A DNA stretch of 64,000 nt from Phoronis australis (lineage: Eukaryota; Phoronida; Phoronidae): positions 371,174 through 435,173 of the forward strand of contig NMRA01000159.1 in the NCBI GenBank assembly GCA_002633005.1, read 5' to 3'. Shown in pieces: positions 1-23,035 of this stretch. A model generated the notes under the pieces. That model searched no databases. It saw only the letters and a list, made by a program, of their open reading frames with translations, and was not told the DNA's origin. The translations under genes were made by a program, and so were the position numbers. Within the stretch, counting starts at the first letter, position 1. Each line of letters begins with the position of its first letter.

Positions 1-306
1 CGGGGGGGGGGGTCAAGGGAGCCATGGCCCCTCTAAAATTCTCCCAGACACCATTTGGCAGTTCGGGGTGCGAATTGCTGACTAGCATATGAGCGCACTC
101 AGGGGGGATCGGAGGGCGAATGCACAAATGGATAGGCCTTGGACAAACCCCCGTTTACCGTTTTTTTTTAGTAATAAGGTTCACAAACCCATAAAATTCG
201 AGACTGCTGCATCCCTACATTTTAGGCTGGGCGCGAGCATGTCGTGAAATTCTGGTTATTCCTCGCCCTGGCCCCCGCTAACTCAAAATCCTGGATCCAC
301 CCCTGT
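1..306 (-). mobile_element. GC-tipped short interspersed element, cut by window edge
   Basis: The first 80 bases, read on the minus strand, match the inner part of the element at 61833-61995, including the shared words ccatttggcagttcgg and taaaattct. The end near 291-306 (ctggatccacccctg) is the inverted form of the start of that element (caggggcggat). This copy is longer, with an extra block around 100-240, and its other end lies outside the window. There is no coding capacity. It is probably a non-autonomous DNA transposon, given the paired GGGGCGGAT-type tips. Confidence 0.6.
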
Positions 307-1458
307 CTAGGCCATTGAAACTCGATCCCAGCGGGTATAAATACCTTTCCTTTCTCACTGAGTGACATTAACTTTTCCTTTCAGAAGGAAGGCTTGATAC
401 TAATGGTAAAAACGTTTTAACTTGGTACGCATTATGTGAAAATGATTGTCTTATTGTCAGTAAAAAACCCGTTAATGTTACACTTTGGTGAACGAATAAA
501 TTTTTTATCAACAGGCTAGTTTGTCGCTAATTATTTAAACCACAGTATTTCTTCAGTTTTAATTCCCCATACAGTGCAGTTGTGCTGTTTCTTCATAAAG
601 ATGAAGTGATTACCGATTAAGCTTGCAAACTATCATTTTCCTGTTGACCTATAGAAATGTCCGGCGATCAAAATGAAGTATTCCCTTTGATTGCATTTGA
701 TTCGTTTCTGTTTGAAACTATTTTTAGAGCTTTCTTAAGAGAGTCTTTGAACAGTTTTAAGTTTTGTGTTAACTTGTCTATAACAAAAGTTACTTGGAAG
801 CAAAGTATGTTTTCAATCGTAGCTAGCTGGATAAGAATCTGTCATGCAGAAGATTTGAGAACCACATATTATATAGAACGGAACATCATTATTTATTAAA
901 AACAATTGTAATTTTCCCAATGCAAGGGCTGACTTTCTGAATTGAGAGGTTCAATTCCCTCAGGTTATTACTGAAGGACTGCTTTTCACTTGGTCGATAG
1001 CTAAAATAGACGGTAAAGCGGCTATGATATGCTTACACAGCTTTTTGCCAACGGTATGTTTTTGGTCTGTTTTCTACGGTACGTTAGCTATTGACTTGAC
1101 TTTGTAACAGATAGAATAGTCTTTTCTTTGCTTGTTTTTAGGCATCGGCCCATTATATCTACTTGTTAAGTTGAACGATGTGGGCAGTGTTCTATTAAGT
1201 TGAGTCTTTCATTGTGTCTACAACTGATTTGCATATCAACACAGGTCAATGCGTGCGGGTATCGTCTTAGCTGATGTCCAGTGTGTATCATGGAGGTGGT
1301 GAAGTACATTTTAGCCATGCGCTTTTTGTTTTTACACATATTTCTGAGTGGAATTTTTGTTGAATCACCAACTTGTCTACGTTCTATATACATCGCACTT
1401 AGTATTTTAATTGATGGACCCAATTTGCCATGTCTTTCGTCGGAGCATGGTTAGTTAT
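307..1458. other. unassigned spacer
   Basis: AT-rich sequence without a recognisable exon. The short open frames at 657-899 and 1166-1423 show no family motif or splice context. A B-box-like word (ggttcaattcc) at about 947 has no partner A box. Confidence 0.4.
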
Positions 1459-4400
1459 CTTATCTTTAAACTCCAGAGGTTTAAGGGACAAAATTAAGAC
1501 AAAAGATGTCTTAGAATTTTTGAGACGGAAGTGTTGAGGTATCTATTGCTTGTAAGAAACTCATTTAATTGAATCATAAATTTGTCTTCTTAGGGCCCAG
1601 TGGGGATATGATGTTTTCTTGAGCACTAAATAAAAGCTTTGAATGTGAAGTTGGTAAAATCCGTCTTGATGATAAAGGAAGTCTTGTTGTCATCGAATTA
1701 CTAATTGAAAATCGAGTCTCAATAACGTTAGCTTATATTTATGATCCCAACAAGGTTAACCCTGAATTTTTTAGAACCCTGCTTCAAGTAGTCTCTGACT
1801 ACAATTCAGAGTTCATAATCATTTGCGGCGAATGGAATTCGGTTCAGGGTTTCAATCTTGATTGTTTAGGATACAAACACCAAAACAATCCGGCTGCAAG
1901 AAAACAAGTTATCAGTCTGATGTCGCAGTTAAATTTGATCGACCCGTGGCGGTTACGTAACCAAAATACAACAAGCTGCACTTGGTTCAGTATTAACCCT
2001 TGTAAGCAACCGCGTCTGGATTTTTTCTAGTGTCCGACGAGTTTTCCTCTTGGATAGAAAATATTGAAACGTCCCCTGGTTATAGAACCAATCATCATTG
2101 TGTCTTGACTACTATTCAGGCCTCTAAATTTGTTAGGGGTAAGGGTCTATGGCGACTTAACAAATCCTTATTACGTGATGTAGAATACATTAGCAATGTG
2201 ACAAAATCATAGTTGAAACAGAGAAGAATATTTATCTCCTGATAATGACTAGAATTTTTCAGATGGTCAGTCGACTATAGACAACTCTCTTCTTCTTGAG
2301 ATGATTCTATTGAATATTAGAAATTATACTTTGTCTTATTCGAGCTTCAAGAAAAAAGAAAAGCATCGACATGAAAAGAATTTAGAGGAGCAATTAAGTC
2401 TTCTTAAAGAAATGATGTGCAACAATAATTGTGCTCTGCTCTTTGAAATTTATTCAGATTTGCAGAAATATTACGAAAATATTAGAAAAGACAGAGTGAA
2501 AGGCATGATGATGAGATCTCGGGCAAAATGTATCAAGGATGGTGAAAAACCGTCCAAATATTTTAGTAACTTACAAAAACGCAATGACGTGAAGAAAAGT
2601 GTTGGCAAACTTATAGACGAGACAGGACGAAGCTTGACAAACCAAAAGCTATAATGTGTGCAATCGAAAAATTCTATGCAAATTTATATGCAGCCAAAGA
2701 AAATGACTCTCTCCAATATGAATTGGAAGACTTGGTGACCCCTGAAAATATATCGAAACTATACGCCGACTTGAAGGAAAAACTAGAAGGACCAATAACA
2801 TGTACTGAAGCTGCTGCTGTCCTTAAATATATGAAAAATGACAAACTCAAGGGACTGATGGTTTTCCTGTAGAGTTTTACAATTTTTTTTTTGAAAGAAT
2901 TATCGCCATTTTTGATCAAATCTTCTAATTACAGTTTTTGAAGCGGCCGTCTCTCTACCACTATGCATCAAGGTGTCATTACTTTGATTCCTAAGGGCAA
3001 GAAACCACGTGAATACATTAAAAATTGGAGACCAATCTCCTTACTAAATTCAAGTAATAACTATTATCAGCATGTATTGCACAAAGGATAAAATCTGTTT
3101 TAAGAGGCATTATCTGATGAAACCTACAGAGGTCGGTGGAGGCAAGTTAAAATGCATGGACTTTGAAAATGGGGTTTTATTAAGTTTACCAAACAATAAA
3201 AGAAAAACTTATTTCAAAAAATCCTTAAAATGTTTTTGTATGGATTACAGCACATCCAATATTCCCATGTATTCCAGAAGGAAAGTGGCTAGCCAGTGTG
3301 GAATTTCAAAAGGCTTTTATTAAAAAGTGGTTCCAAACTATTTGAAAATAAGTTAATTCATCCAAATCAAACTGGATTTCTCCCAGGTCGTTTTATCGGG
3401 GAGAACACAAGAGTGATTTATGACATGTTACAATATACTCAAATTAAGGATATTCCCGGTCTTCTGGTATTAATTGATTTCGAAAAAGCCTTTGATCCTG
3501 TGTCCTGGGGATTTCTTAAGAAAGTTCTACACTGTTTCAATTTTGGTGACGATATTATTCGTTGGTTCACAATACTCAATCAAAGTGTCCAACTGCTGGT
3601 CATTCAATATGGTTTTACGTCTAACTACTTTAACATTTGCCGAGGTTGCAGACAAGGGGATCCCCTTTCACCTGATCTTTCTGTTGTGTGCCGAAATTAT
3701 GGCATCTATGTTGAGGCAATGCGAGAATGTTAAAGGCATACAAGTAGGCTCTTCAGAGTATACATGTAAATTAGTGCAATATGCAGACGACACGGTCCTC
3801 TTTCTAGATGGTTCAAAGACCTCTTTAAAATCGTCATTTAACCTGCTTGATCAGTTTGCTAAGTATTCTGGTTTGACACCCAATATCGATAAAACTGTTT
3901 GTATATTAATTGGTTCCAAGATATGTTGTGGTGATAAGCTTTGCTGTGAAAAAGATTAAAAATGGGCAAGTTCCCAGTTCACATCTCTTAGAATTACCTT
4001 CTCTGTCAACTTACAGGACATGGTTCACTTAAACTACGATGTAAAATTAAACGAGGTCAGAAAAGGCATTGTAAATTGATCAAAAAGAAATTTAACCACC
4101 TTTGGTAAGATAAAAGTTGTCAAATCCTTTTTATTATCAAAACTGATTCATTTCTTTTGCACACTTCATTTTCCAAATGCTTCATTTTCAGGACATTGAA
4201 AAATATTTTTAACTATATATTGGGTACCTCTTCTGATAGAATCTCTAGAAAAACTATGGTACAGATATCTGAAGATGGAGGTGGGAATATGGTCCCTATT
4301 GCGTCATTTGTCAAAGCTATTAAACTGACTTGGATTGGGAGATGCTTCAAAAACTATCATAACAATACTTCTTCTTGGCTAAATATTTTATGTGAAACTA

Positions 4401-5250
4401 TTCCTAATATAAAAAGTGACTCTTTTCAGTCTGGTTCTTGTTTTTTCTATGAAGTATCTAACCGTACTAAGGATATTTTTGGAAGGATATTTTTACATCT
4501 TATACAAGTTTATCAATCTGTGTGAGATAGATGACCATTTGTACCAACCTTTGCAGTATAATCCCAAAATTTGTATAGACAGTAGTCAATTTTTTTGGAA
4601 TGAGTGGTTTCAAAAGGGTATAAGATACATATACGATTTAATTGACCTTGATCAAGGATATATTTATGATTATCATACCTTTTGTACACGTTTTCAATTT
4701 TGCCCTTGTATGACTCAATTTTATGGAATTCGAAGTTCAATACTTCGTTCTTGGAATCATCTAAGAGACAAGAGTACTATAGTCACTCCACTTTTTCCAG
4801 AACATATTTTTCGAATCTCATCGTAAAATAAAGGGACTGGGAAAATCTATTAATTATTCATATCCAAATTGTATGTGTAACCTGTATCGGAATTGAAGTG
4901 GGAGAAAGGAATTATCTTATGCGATGTTACTCATTCTTGGAAAAACTTAATTCTGTAATATACAATTGTATTTCCGATGTCAGACTCAGATGGTTTCAAT
5001 TCCGTATCAACCACAGACTTATTGGTACAAACTCTTATTTAAAGAAAATTGGTGTTAGTGAATCGTCTTTATGTTATTTCTGTGTGTTGTATTGGGAATG
5101 TTCACTTGTTCAGAAGTTTTGGGGATGTTTAAGGTGGTCTTTGTTTCAAAAAACTTGCTCTAAAATGCTTAAATACTTAAGTTTTTGTCAAAAACTTAAG
5201 TTTTTGAGGATAAAAACTTATTATAAATTTTTCAGACCAAAAATTTAAGT
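1459..5250 (+). mobile_element. decayed Tx1/L1-like LINE (endonuclease plus reverse transcriptase), pseudogene
   Basis: Fragments in several frames follow the order of one LINE ORF2. From 1459 an APE endonuclease start reads LSLNSRGLRDKIK; near 1820 is the ICGEWN motif (usual form ICGDWN); near 1990 is RLDFF. At 2520 is SRAKCIKDGEKPSKYF, typical of the linker before RT in Tx1/L1 elements. RT motifs follow: NWRPISLL near 3025, DFEKAFDPVSW at 3477-3510, RQGDPLSP at 3650-3673 and the catalytic YADD at 3780-3791. A C-terminal piece (4898-5250) keeps part of the CxxC zinc-knuckle region. Stops and frameshifts separate every block, so it cannot encode a working enzyme. Exact ends and target-site duplication were not found. 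Confidence 0.88.
5175..5206. repeat. overlapping perfect palindromes at the LINE 3' side
   Basis: ACTTAAGTTTTTG and its exact inverted copy flank a single T (5175-5201), and CAAAAACTTAAGTTTTTG (5189-5206) is itself a perfect 18-base palindrome. Degenerate copies of the word continue to about 5260. It may be a decayed 3' region of the LINE or a small hairpin-forming repeat. Confidence 0.7.
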
Positions 5251-8200
5251 TTTTCAATGAAAACTTTATTTCATTTTTGTAGGGGCTTAGTTAGAACACA
5301 GATTCAAAAATCAAGCATTAATTGCCGTTCGTAACCTTCACATCTGGCACAAACTTAAAATACACAGCTAACCTATCAGATACCAATTTTGTTGAAATTA
5401 CCAGAGGCAAATTCAAAAAAACAATATAGCGCCACTTTAGGAAGTGATGGAGTGGGACTTCCGCTTGCCCGTGTGCACGTCTATACAGTTAGCCTACTGA
5501 TGAAATTTTGGAAGCGGCAGAAGGTGAACCAGTTTTCAAACACTGTGCACTGTAATGAATCACAAGATGACGTCACCTCGAGTCTTACACCCTCCGCCTT
5601 TCATAAAGTGTCATCGTTTCCGCACCTCCTCTCGAGTAATGACGTAATACATGTGTGTGTCAATACTCCCTATGATCGTCTCGTCCTCACGTATCGCCTT
5701 AACAGTCTTTGATTTCAAGGAGTCGAAGCTTTGAGGCCGGGTCAAGATAATGTGAGGTGACTTATTATTAGTATTTATGTTATTGAGAGAAATGGTATAA
5801 TGTGAACTTCGAATTAACATTAAGTCATTTTAAACAACCCAAATTACCCTAGACACTTAGGCACTAGACTTGAAAACGGAAGGCGCAATTTCTGGATTGT
5901 TTGCATGGATGTTGACATAACTTATGTGTACCGGGTACCAAATAGCAGAGCGTCTTTGTGAACATGTTGCAACAATTTTCTCCTAGTCGTCGACATTTGA
6001 CATCTGTATCGAGTGTACAATAAGTTGGTTCTTCACAATTGGCCTCAAGTTGCATTTTTTGAATTTAAAACATTTGATTTTACAATCAGACTCAAATACA
6101 GTCGTAAGAGAAATTTAGTGTTCGGAACTTTGAAATTTCCACTTTGGCTAATCTCGTGACCAAAAACGCTTCACATCAAGAAGAATATCATTTATATCAC
6201 CTCGATTTTGATTCGCCGTTTTAACTTTCCACTAAACTGTACTTATTTAAAAACGTCCACAAATTTTAAAGAAGCTGTTGGAGGCGTCATTATCAAAAGT
6301 TTAGTCAGGAGTGACTCACAGAGGAACAAACTGACAGTTGTGGTGTGACATTCATTAGATACATGTATAAGTAAGTAGAGATGATGAATGCGCCCTTCTC
6401 TTAACAAACTGCATCATAATTTTTGCACGAACGGATTTTTGGCGCATGGCGTTCTAAATAGTGTTTGGTGCCACTAAAAAGTGCCTTTCTAGGTTTTTAC
6501 TCAAACATGGATTGACGTGGACCCCTCAGTAGGTTTTGGTCCCGCGCCGCAGGGATATACTTAGCCACTCGCCTAGTCGCCAATGGGAGTAAAAACGTGC
6601 TGGGCGCGTATAAGCTGACTTGCCGGTCGCCCAGGTGGCGAGCGAATTTTCAGAACGCAAAAACACTATATTGTTTCCCAGGTGAGCATGAATAAATTTT
6701 CTCCTCGACCCTTGTGCTGTTTTTATCATGAATTTAAGGTTCAGTTTAGTCAGCGTGTTGATGCTCCGGCAGTAAACATCTACCGATTCAGTAGATGTCA
6801 CCCGTTACGCGATTCGTCTCGACAAAAGAACACAGTGTGTGTTTATGCACAAAGGAATTTGTGGGCTAGTCTGAATCGAAGAAAAGGGTGCGGGGAGGGG
6901 GAAGGCGGAAGACCGGTCCATGTACTGGCAGCAAGTGAAATGCCGTTATTCTTGGAACTGATTTCTTATTGTAATGTACAATACAATGTCAGTTTAGCTA
7001 AAATCATTCGTCCTAATAAGCGCCCATGCCCCTGTTAGCGACCCCCGCATTCGTTTTCAGACTTCGCTAAAGTAAGTGTCCAGTCCATGAACGTGTACAT
7101 ATGCGAAAATGTCTTACCTACAGTTCTAAAATTCTACAGTAATATCTTCATTTTATCAATAATATCCAACAGTCCTGAAAAATCGTTGTGCGCAGAATTT
7201 CTAGATCACGAGCCTCGCCGCTATGTTTGTATTTAGCCGTGGCTGTACACTTCAAAAAGAACGCAAAAATTCTGCTGATCTTGCGAGGAACTTGTCCCAC
7301 TAAGGCCAGGACTTTCAGAACAGACGCAGCGTACTTGTCAACGGGATTGTATTGTATCTTTCCGGTACAGCTCTTCTTCCTCAACAGGAATGCATATTAC
7401 TTTTGTACACGTGAAAACCGCGAATCAAAACTTGACGACTGTTAATGAGCACGTGGCCAAGAAGCGCGCGCTAGGGCCCACATAATAGTATGTGGGCCTA
7501 CTACCGACAAATGAACTCTGATGACACGCACGCGCTCGCTCACTCGGAGCACACCTGCAGACTAACTTCAAGCCAAACGTCACGTCACAACAAGATGTGT
7601 CTTCGTCCAGATTTTTCGCTTGTTGCGAGGTGCGATCTAGTCCAGATTTGGACTACGGTTTATCCCTACTCCACAGGAACTTAACAATCTTATAAGTACG
7701 CTATTTGGAAAACTTAAAGGAGAATGCCACCCGATTTAATTAGTGTTTTTTACCGTCTTAATCTGTCTATATCCACATCACCTCGTATACGGTTTCACCT
7801 CGCCGAGTGGTGTCGCGTTAACCTGTGAGGAAGGTGAGAAACGACTCAGCGACGTCAGAGGTTCTTCTGCAGAGTGAGTACCGCCATAGAGGGGTGTATC
7901 GTTCCCGCTTGTGCAAACTAGGAAGCTACGAGGAAAGCAGGTATACAGCCTGTATCGATTTTTTAGATGTCCTCGAGAACACACAATGCTTCGGAAGTGG
8001 CTTGCGGTAGTGAAGAATGAAAAGTACGCTGTAATATTAAGTATGAGGCCATGAAACTTCTCCGTGTCTGTGGCCGGTATTTCGTCTACAGTGATTTCAC
8101 TGACGATGGAGTTCCGGCTTACCAGACAAGCTCATGCCAAGACATAAAAAAGACTGAGTGTGAAGTCAGACGTTGCGCCTATGGTGTTTGGGTTCGTTAG

Positions 8201-8449
8201 ACAGGAGACAAAACAACGCGGATCGGTTGTTGCTCAATTTTTAACTATGGAGAATAGTAGCTGGCCTTGGCAACATAAAAAATACAATGAATTCAAGGCA
8301 TGAGAACACAACGTTTTATATAACCTGTTTGATGACTTACTCGTTCGCCAGACTTCTGTTTGGACCTCTGGGTGTAGTATGTTTTCGCCAGTTCTTTTCC
8401 CAGTCCTAAAAACGTCCTAAGCAGACTTCTGTTTAGATGCGGTGCCAAA
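5251..8449. other. gene-poor spacer
   Basis: No exon could be supported. Short open frames (for example 5389-5712 and 6682-7038) lack motifs. A block at about 6545-6660 shares the core cgcccaggtggcgagc with a block at about 11330-11350 (cgcccagctggcgagc), so a small dispersed repeat is present. A hairpin lies at 7472-7500. Confidence 0.4.
7472..7500. repeat. hairpin of 12 base pairs
   Basis: TAGGGCCCACATA is followed by ATAG and then TATGTGGGCCTA. The arms pair fully apart from one bulged base. No gene adjoins it and its role is unknown. Confidence 0.75.
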
Positions 8450-8727
8450 TCACGATGGTCCGGGAGACATATCTACAACAAGGCGTTTCACTTGCGGACT
8501 TTCGTGCCAGCAAACGCAATTGTCAGTTGTTTCCATTATCGTGCAGTTAGCACACTGACACCATGACAAGTCATTGAAACGGTTTTTGGAATATGTTCAC
8601 GGCACCTCTCTTGTATTTCTTGATCAGTGAATTCCGGTTCGAACTGATAGCTTGTGAAACCTAACGATCGACCTGTGAAGTCTTCGTCGGATGAGCACTG
8701 GTCTAAGTCGAGATTGTGAGTTGCCAC
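8450..8727 (-). pseudogene. P2X7 C-terminal-like zinc domain fragment, frameshifted
   Basis: The minus strand reads a frame with SYQFEPEFTDQEIQER (about 8590-8650). After a one-base frame change near 8575 it continues with DLSWCQCANCTIMETTDNC and VCWHESPQVKRL to a stop at 8450. The order YxFEP, an acidic stretch, then WCxCxxC and CxC is that of the P2X7 receptor cytosolic tail domain, which many invertebrate genomes carry in stand-alone multicopy proteins. The usual final cysteine of the CxCC cluster is Trp here. The frameshift and absence of an ATG start argue for a pseudogene or one exon of a decayed gene. The family call rests on remembered motif spacing. Confidence 0.6.
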
Positions 8728-11700
8728 GGTTGACGTTTATTGTTGGGCACTATGTGTTTCAAAATGAATTAGTCTCACCCTAAGCAATGCTTGTATAAAA
8801 CTGAAACAAAGATGCAAAAAACTAATTCACCGGCACCTTCACACCGTGAATAATACAGCACGTTTACAAGGAAGTCACGCATTTCTAAAGATATGCGGGA
8901 ATTTTCACCGCTCGTCATTCTGAGCAGCTGGTACCAGGATCAAAGAGAGGGCGGCACCGAAATCAGGTACAATTGTGATGGCCGCATTGCCCGATGCGAG
9001 CAACACCCAATTAAATGTAATTATCCGACCATAAACTGTATTAAATATCTCAGACTCTCAGACTGTACATAATGGCGAATTTTCATAATGCATTAACCAA
9101 TATTTTCGTTATAAACGAACACAACAGCGGTATTCAGCTGGAAAAAGACAACCAATACGGTTTTCGATTTTTAAAAATGGATCAACTAATAACCTAAAAG
9201 CTACAGCCATTGGGTACGATTGAAGATAAACTACCGCGCGTATTGAAATACTCGGTGGATATACAAACGCTGATCAGAGTTAACAAAATCACATGGATTC
9301 GTTTTTTAAAATTCTTTCAATCTCGTTTAACCAGATTTTTGACCAGGAAACAGTTTTTGTGCCCAATTTTCATTTTTTATTACTGACAAAGAGCTAGAAT
9401 AGTTATATAGTCAGTCCACCGAAATTGTCCAGAAATTCCAAATCTTCAATTTGGTTATCACCATATTTTCACTTTTGTATATATTTTATGATTTGAGTTC
9501 TAATAAAGATTAAACTTTAATGACACGTGAAATATTTAGTGTACCTGTAATGTGGTAAGCTTAGGGATGGGCTCACAATGAACTTAATTAATTAAGTTTA
9601 GCAGGCGATCAAAATCTACCACTGTTTTGGTACTTCAAGCTTAAAACTCAGATACAAAGTTATGAACCCGTTCCGGTAAGAAAAAAAAACAAGTGGGCAG
9701 AAGCCCTTTGTGAAGATAAACACAAGTTAACCTTTTTAGTCATTTTGTAATATTTATAATGTACCAAGTTAACACTACTCTCCAGAGTTGCGGGCTATAA
9801 CTCTGCAAATTCTAGAGAAAACCAAATTGGGGGTATTATCAACAACCATTGTTGAGACAGTAGTGCTAGAAATTACCTTTCCACTTCATAGCTCAGATCT
9901 ACATCAATACAATGGGCGTGCTGAATAGTCACGGTAAAAGTTGTCTGGAGCTTAGGGAATCAGAGCGGTCACCAGTGTAAGCGAGAAATTCTCCACGTTG
10001 GCCGTGTCAGCGCATGCTAATTCAGTGTTTGCTGACAGAAAGCTGTTGTGAAACAATATCTCGATTGTATATCCTTTGGTCAGATGTTAGGGGAATCTTT
10101 ATTTAGGTATTCTTATACATTATTCGAATCATTGTTACTGTGCAACTTTTGTCCTGACGGTTTTACTGTGGAAGTGTAACCTGACTTCGTGGCCCCCGAC
10201 GAGCTACAGTGTAGTAAGTAAATTTGCAGTGTTCCGTCTAATTCATCAAAATAATCACATTCACATTATTCCTTTGGCTCACTGGTATAATATTTTTGTG
10301 ACTGGAAGTCTAGTTTCTAACTTTGGCTGGTTTATGTTCGTGCCGCGACGGGCGTGATCGGGTTCTGAGCCACTGGCCGGGATAACAAGCGTTTTCGTGT
10401 TTAGAACTGAAAAAATCGCAAGTCTAAAATTACAACACACAGCTATGTTCCCTTGTTTGTATTTCATGGACGAATAATTCGAATTTATCACCGAACAGGG
10501 CCCAAAACTGCCGCGACCGACCTTGGTAAATTGGCCAACCGAACTTTGTAGGCTACCATACGTTCCAGTACCTATAAATCCGTAACAGCGAAATAAAACA
10601 ACACATTTGTTCAATAACTCGATATATTTGTAAGGGTTTTACATATAATTTTGTTGAATTTCTTGGTGTAAAACGATGAATTCAAGCGATTAGTTGACAC
10701 ACCAGTAAGCGTGTTGTGAACTGCTGAACAGACTGCGTTCTAACCTCTGATGTCATTGGTTAATTTCAACACCTCCGTCTGCCGTCTTGTGTCAGGTAAA
10801 AGAACCGTGTTTGCAGTTATCGAGTGGAACTACTCAATCTAAATTGAAACAAAATAGGTGGCTTTTTGGGTGGCATTCTCCTTTAAGAAGGATTTCAGGT
10901 GATTTGTTGAGTCGAAACTGTATTTTTACTCACGAATTCAAGCTGCCTCATCGACGATCGCGAGGCAGCGACGCATCAGTCCGTAAGTTTTCGCCATGGG
11001 ATTTCAGCACATTTAAAAAAGGATCGTAATTTAACAACAAAGTTTGATAGCAATGCACTACAGTATTGTAGAAAGCCTGTCATAAGTTACAGATACGCCA
11101 CAGCTCGTAAATTTGATCTCACCCGTTATCGGTGACCGGGTTTCAACCGCCTTAGGCGACAACATGCGCCCCCTTCCGAAATGAATTTTTCTAAGCACCC
11201 TGGGCGAATACGGAAGCCCTCAACGCACGAAAGGATGATTATTATTTACACTGGCAGCATGCAAGTTTGTGGTGACAAACGCAAACGGGCGGGCGACTGA
11301 GTTTCGGGCTGGGCAAGTAGATTTTCTGGCTCATTCGCCCAGCTGGCGAGCAGGGTTTTGAAACCTGGGTACATCCCTTGCCGCGAGCACGTGCCTTAGG
11401 TAAAGACGGCACTACCCGTGATAACTCAATACTTTAAACACCGGACCTCCAGTGGACACTTCAAACATTTGTAAGCCAATCAAATTGCAACGAGGTCGTT
11501 TTTATCACGATTATTTCTACTATAAAATAGCTTGAAGGAGCAACTAATTCTTTAGCCCAAAAAGATTGCAATGAGATGCAACTATACTGAAGAGCCAGTG
11601 TTTGAATCTATTTAGCATCCGTACAATGTTTTCGTTGGGCTGGTGCAGACCGCTGAATAGGATGAAAAGTTGGGTATGGCGGATGTAGCGCTGCATTGAA

Positions 11701-12012
11701 CAATCGTTTGCTTCTTTCATGACAAATTCCAATTACATGACTCTAACAGTTCACTGAAGTGGAACATGATCAAAACGCGCTGACTATCTATCGCTGTAGT
11801 ACTCTTGCAAAAACACTTCCGCCGTTTTCGCATTGCAACGGTAGCTATGGTAGGCGTGGCTTAACTGCGTGTATCGAAACTATCCAATGGACGAAGCGAC
11901 AAATCCATCATTACCGTATGGTGTGCTTCTCGTGACAATAAAACCGATATACCACTCTTATCACGACGACGACAAATTTACTCCTTGATTTGTGTCCGCG
12001 AATTCCTTAGCG
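8728..12012. other. unassigned spacer upstream of the fibrinogen-related gene
   Basis: No exon with both splice signals and a family motif was found. The frame at 10279-10614 on the minus strand looks like chance. A CCAAT word lies at 11884-11888, about 125 bases before the start codon of the next gene; no clear TATA box was seen. Confidence 0.4.

Positions 12013-23035
<11,023 letters not shown>

Noticed and set aside
947-957. tRNA B box (ggttcaattcc)
   Set aside because: No A box at the right distance upstream and the T-arm stem pairs poorly, so no tRNA call.
10279-10614. 111-codon minus-strand frame
   Set aside because: Low-information composition, no motif and no flanking splice structure.
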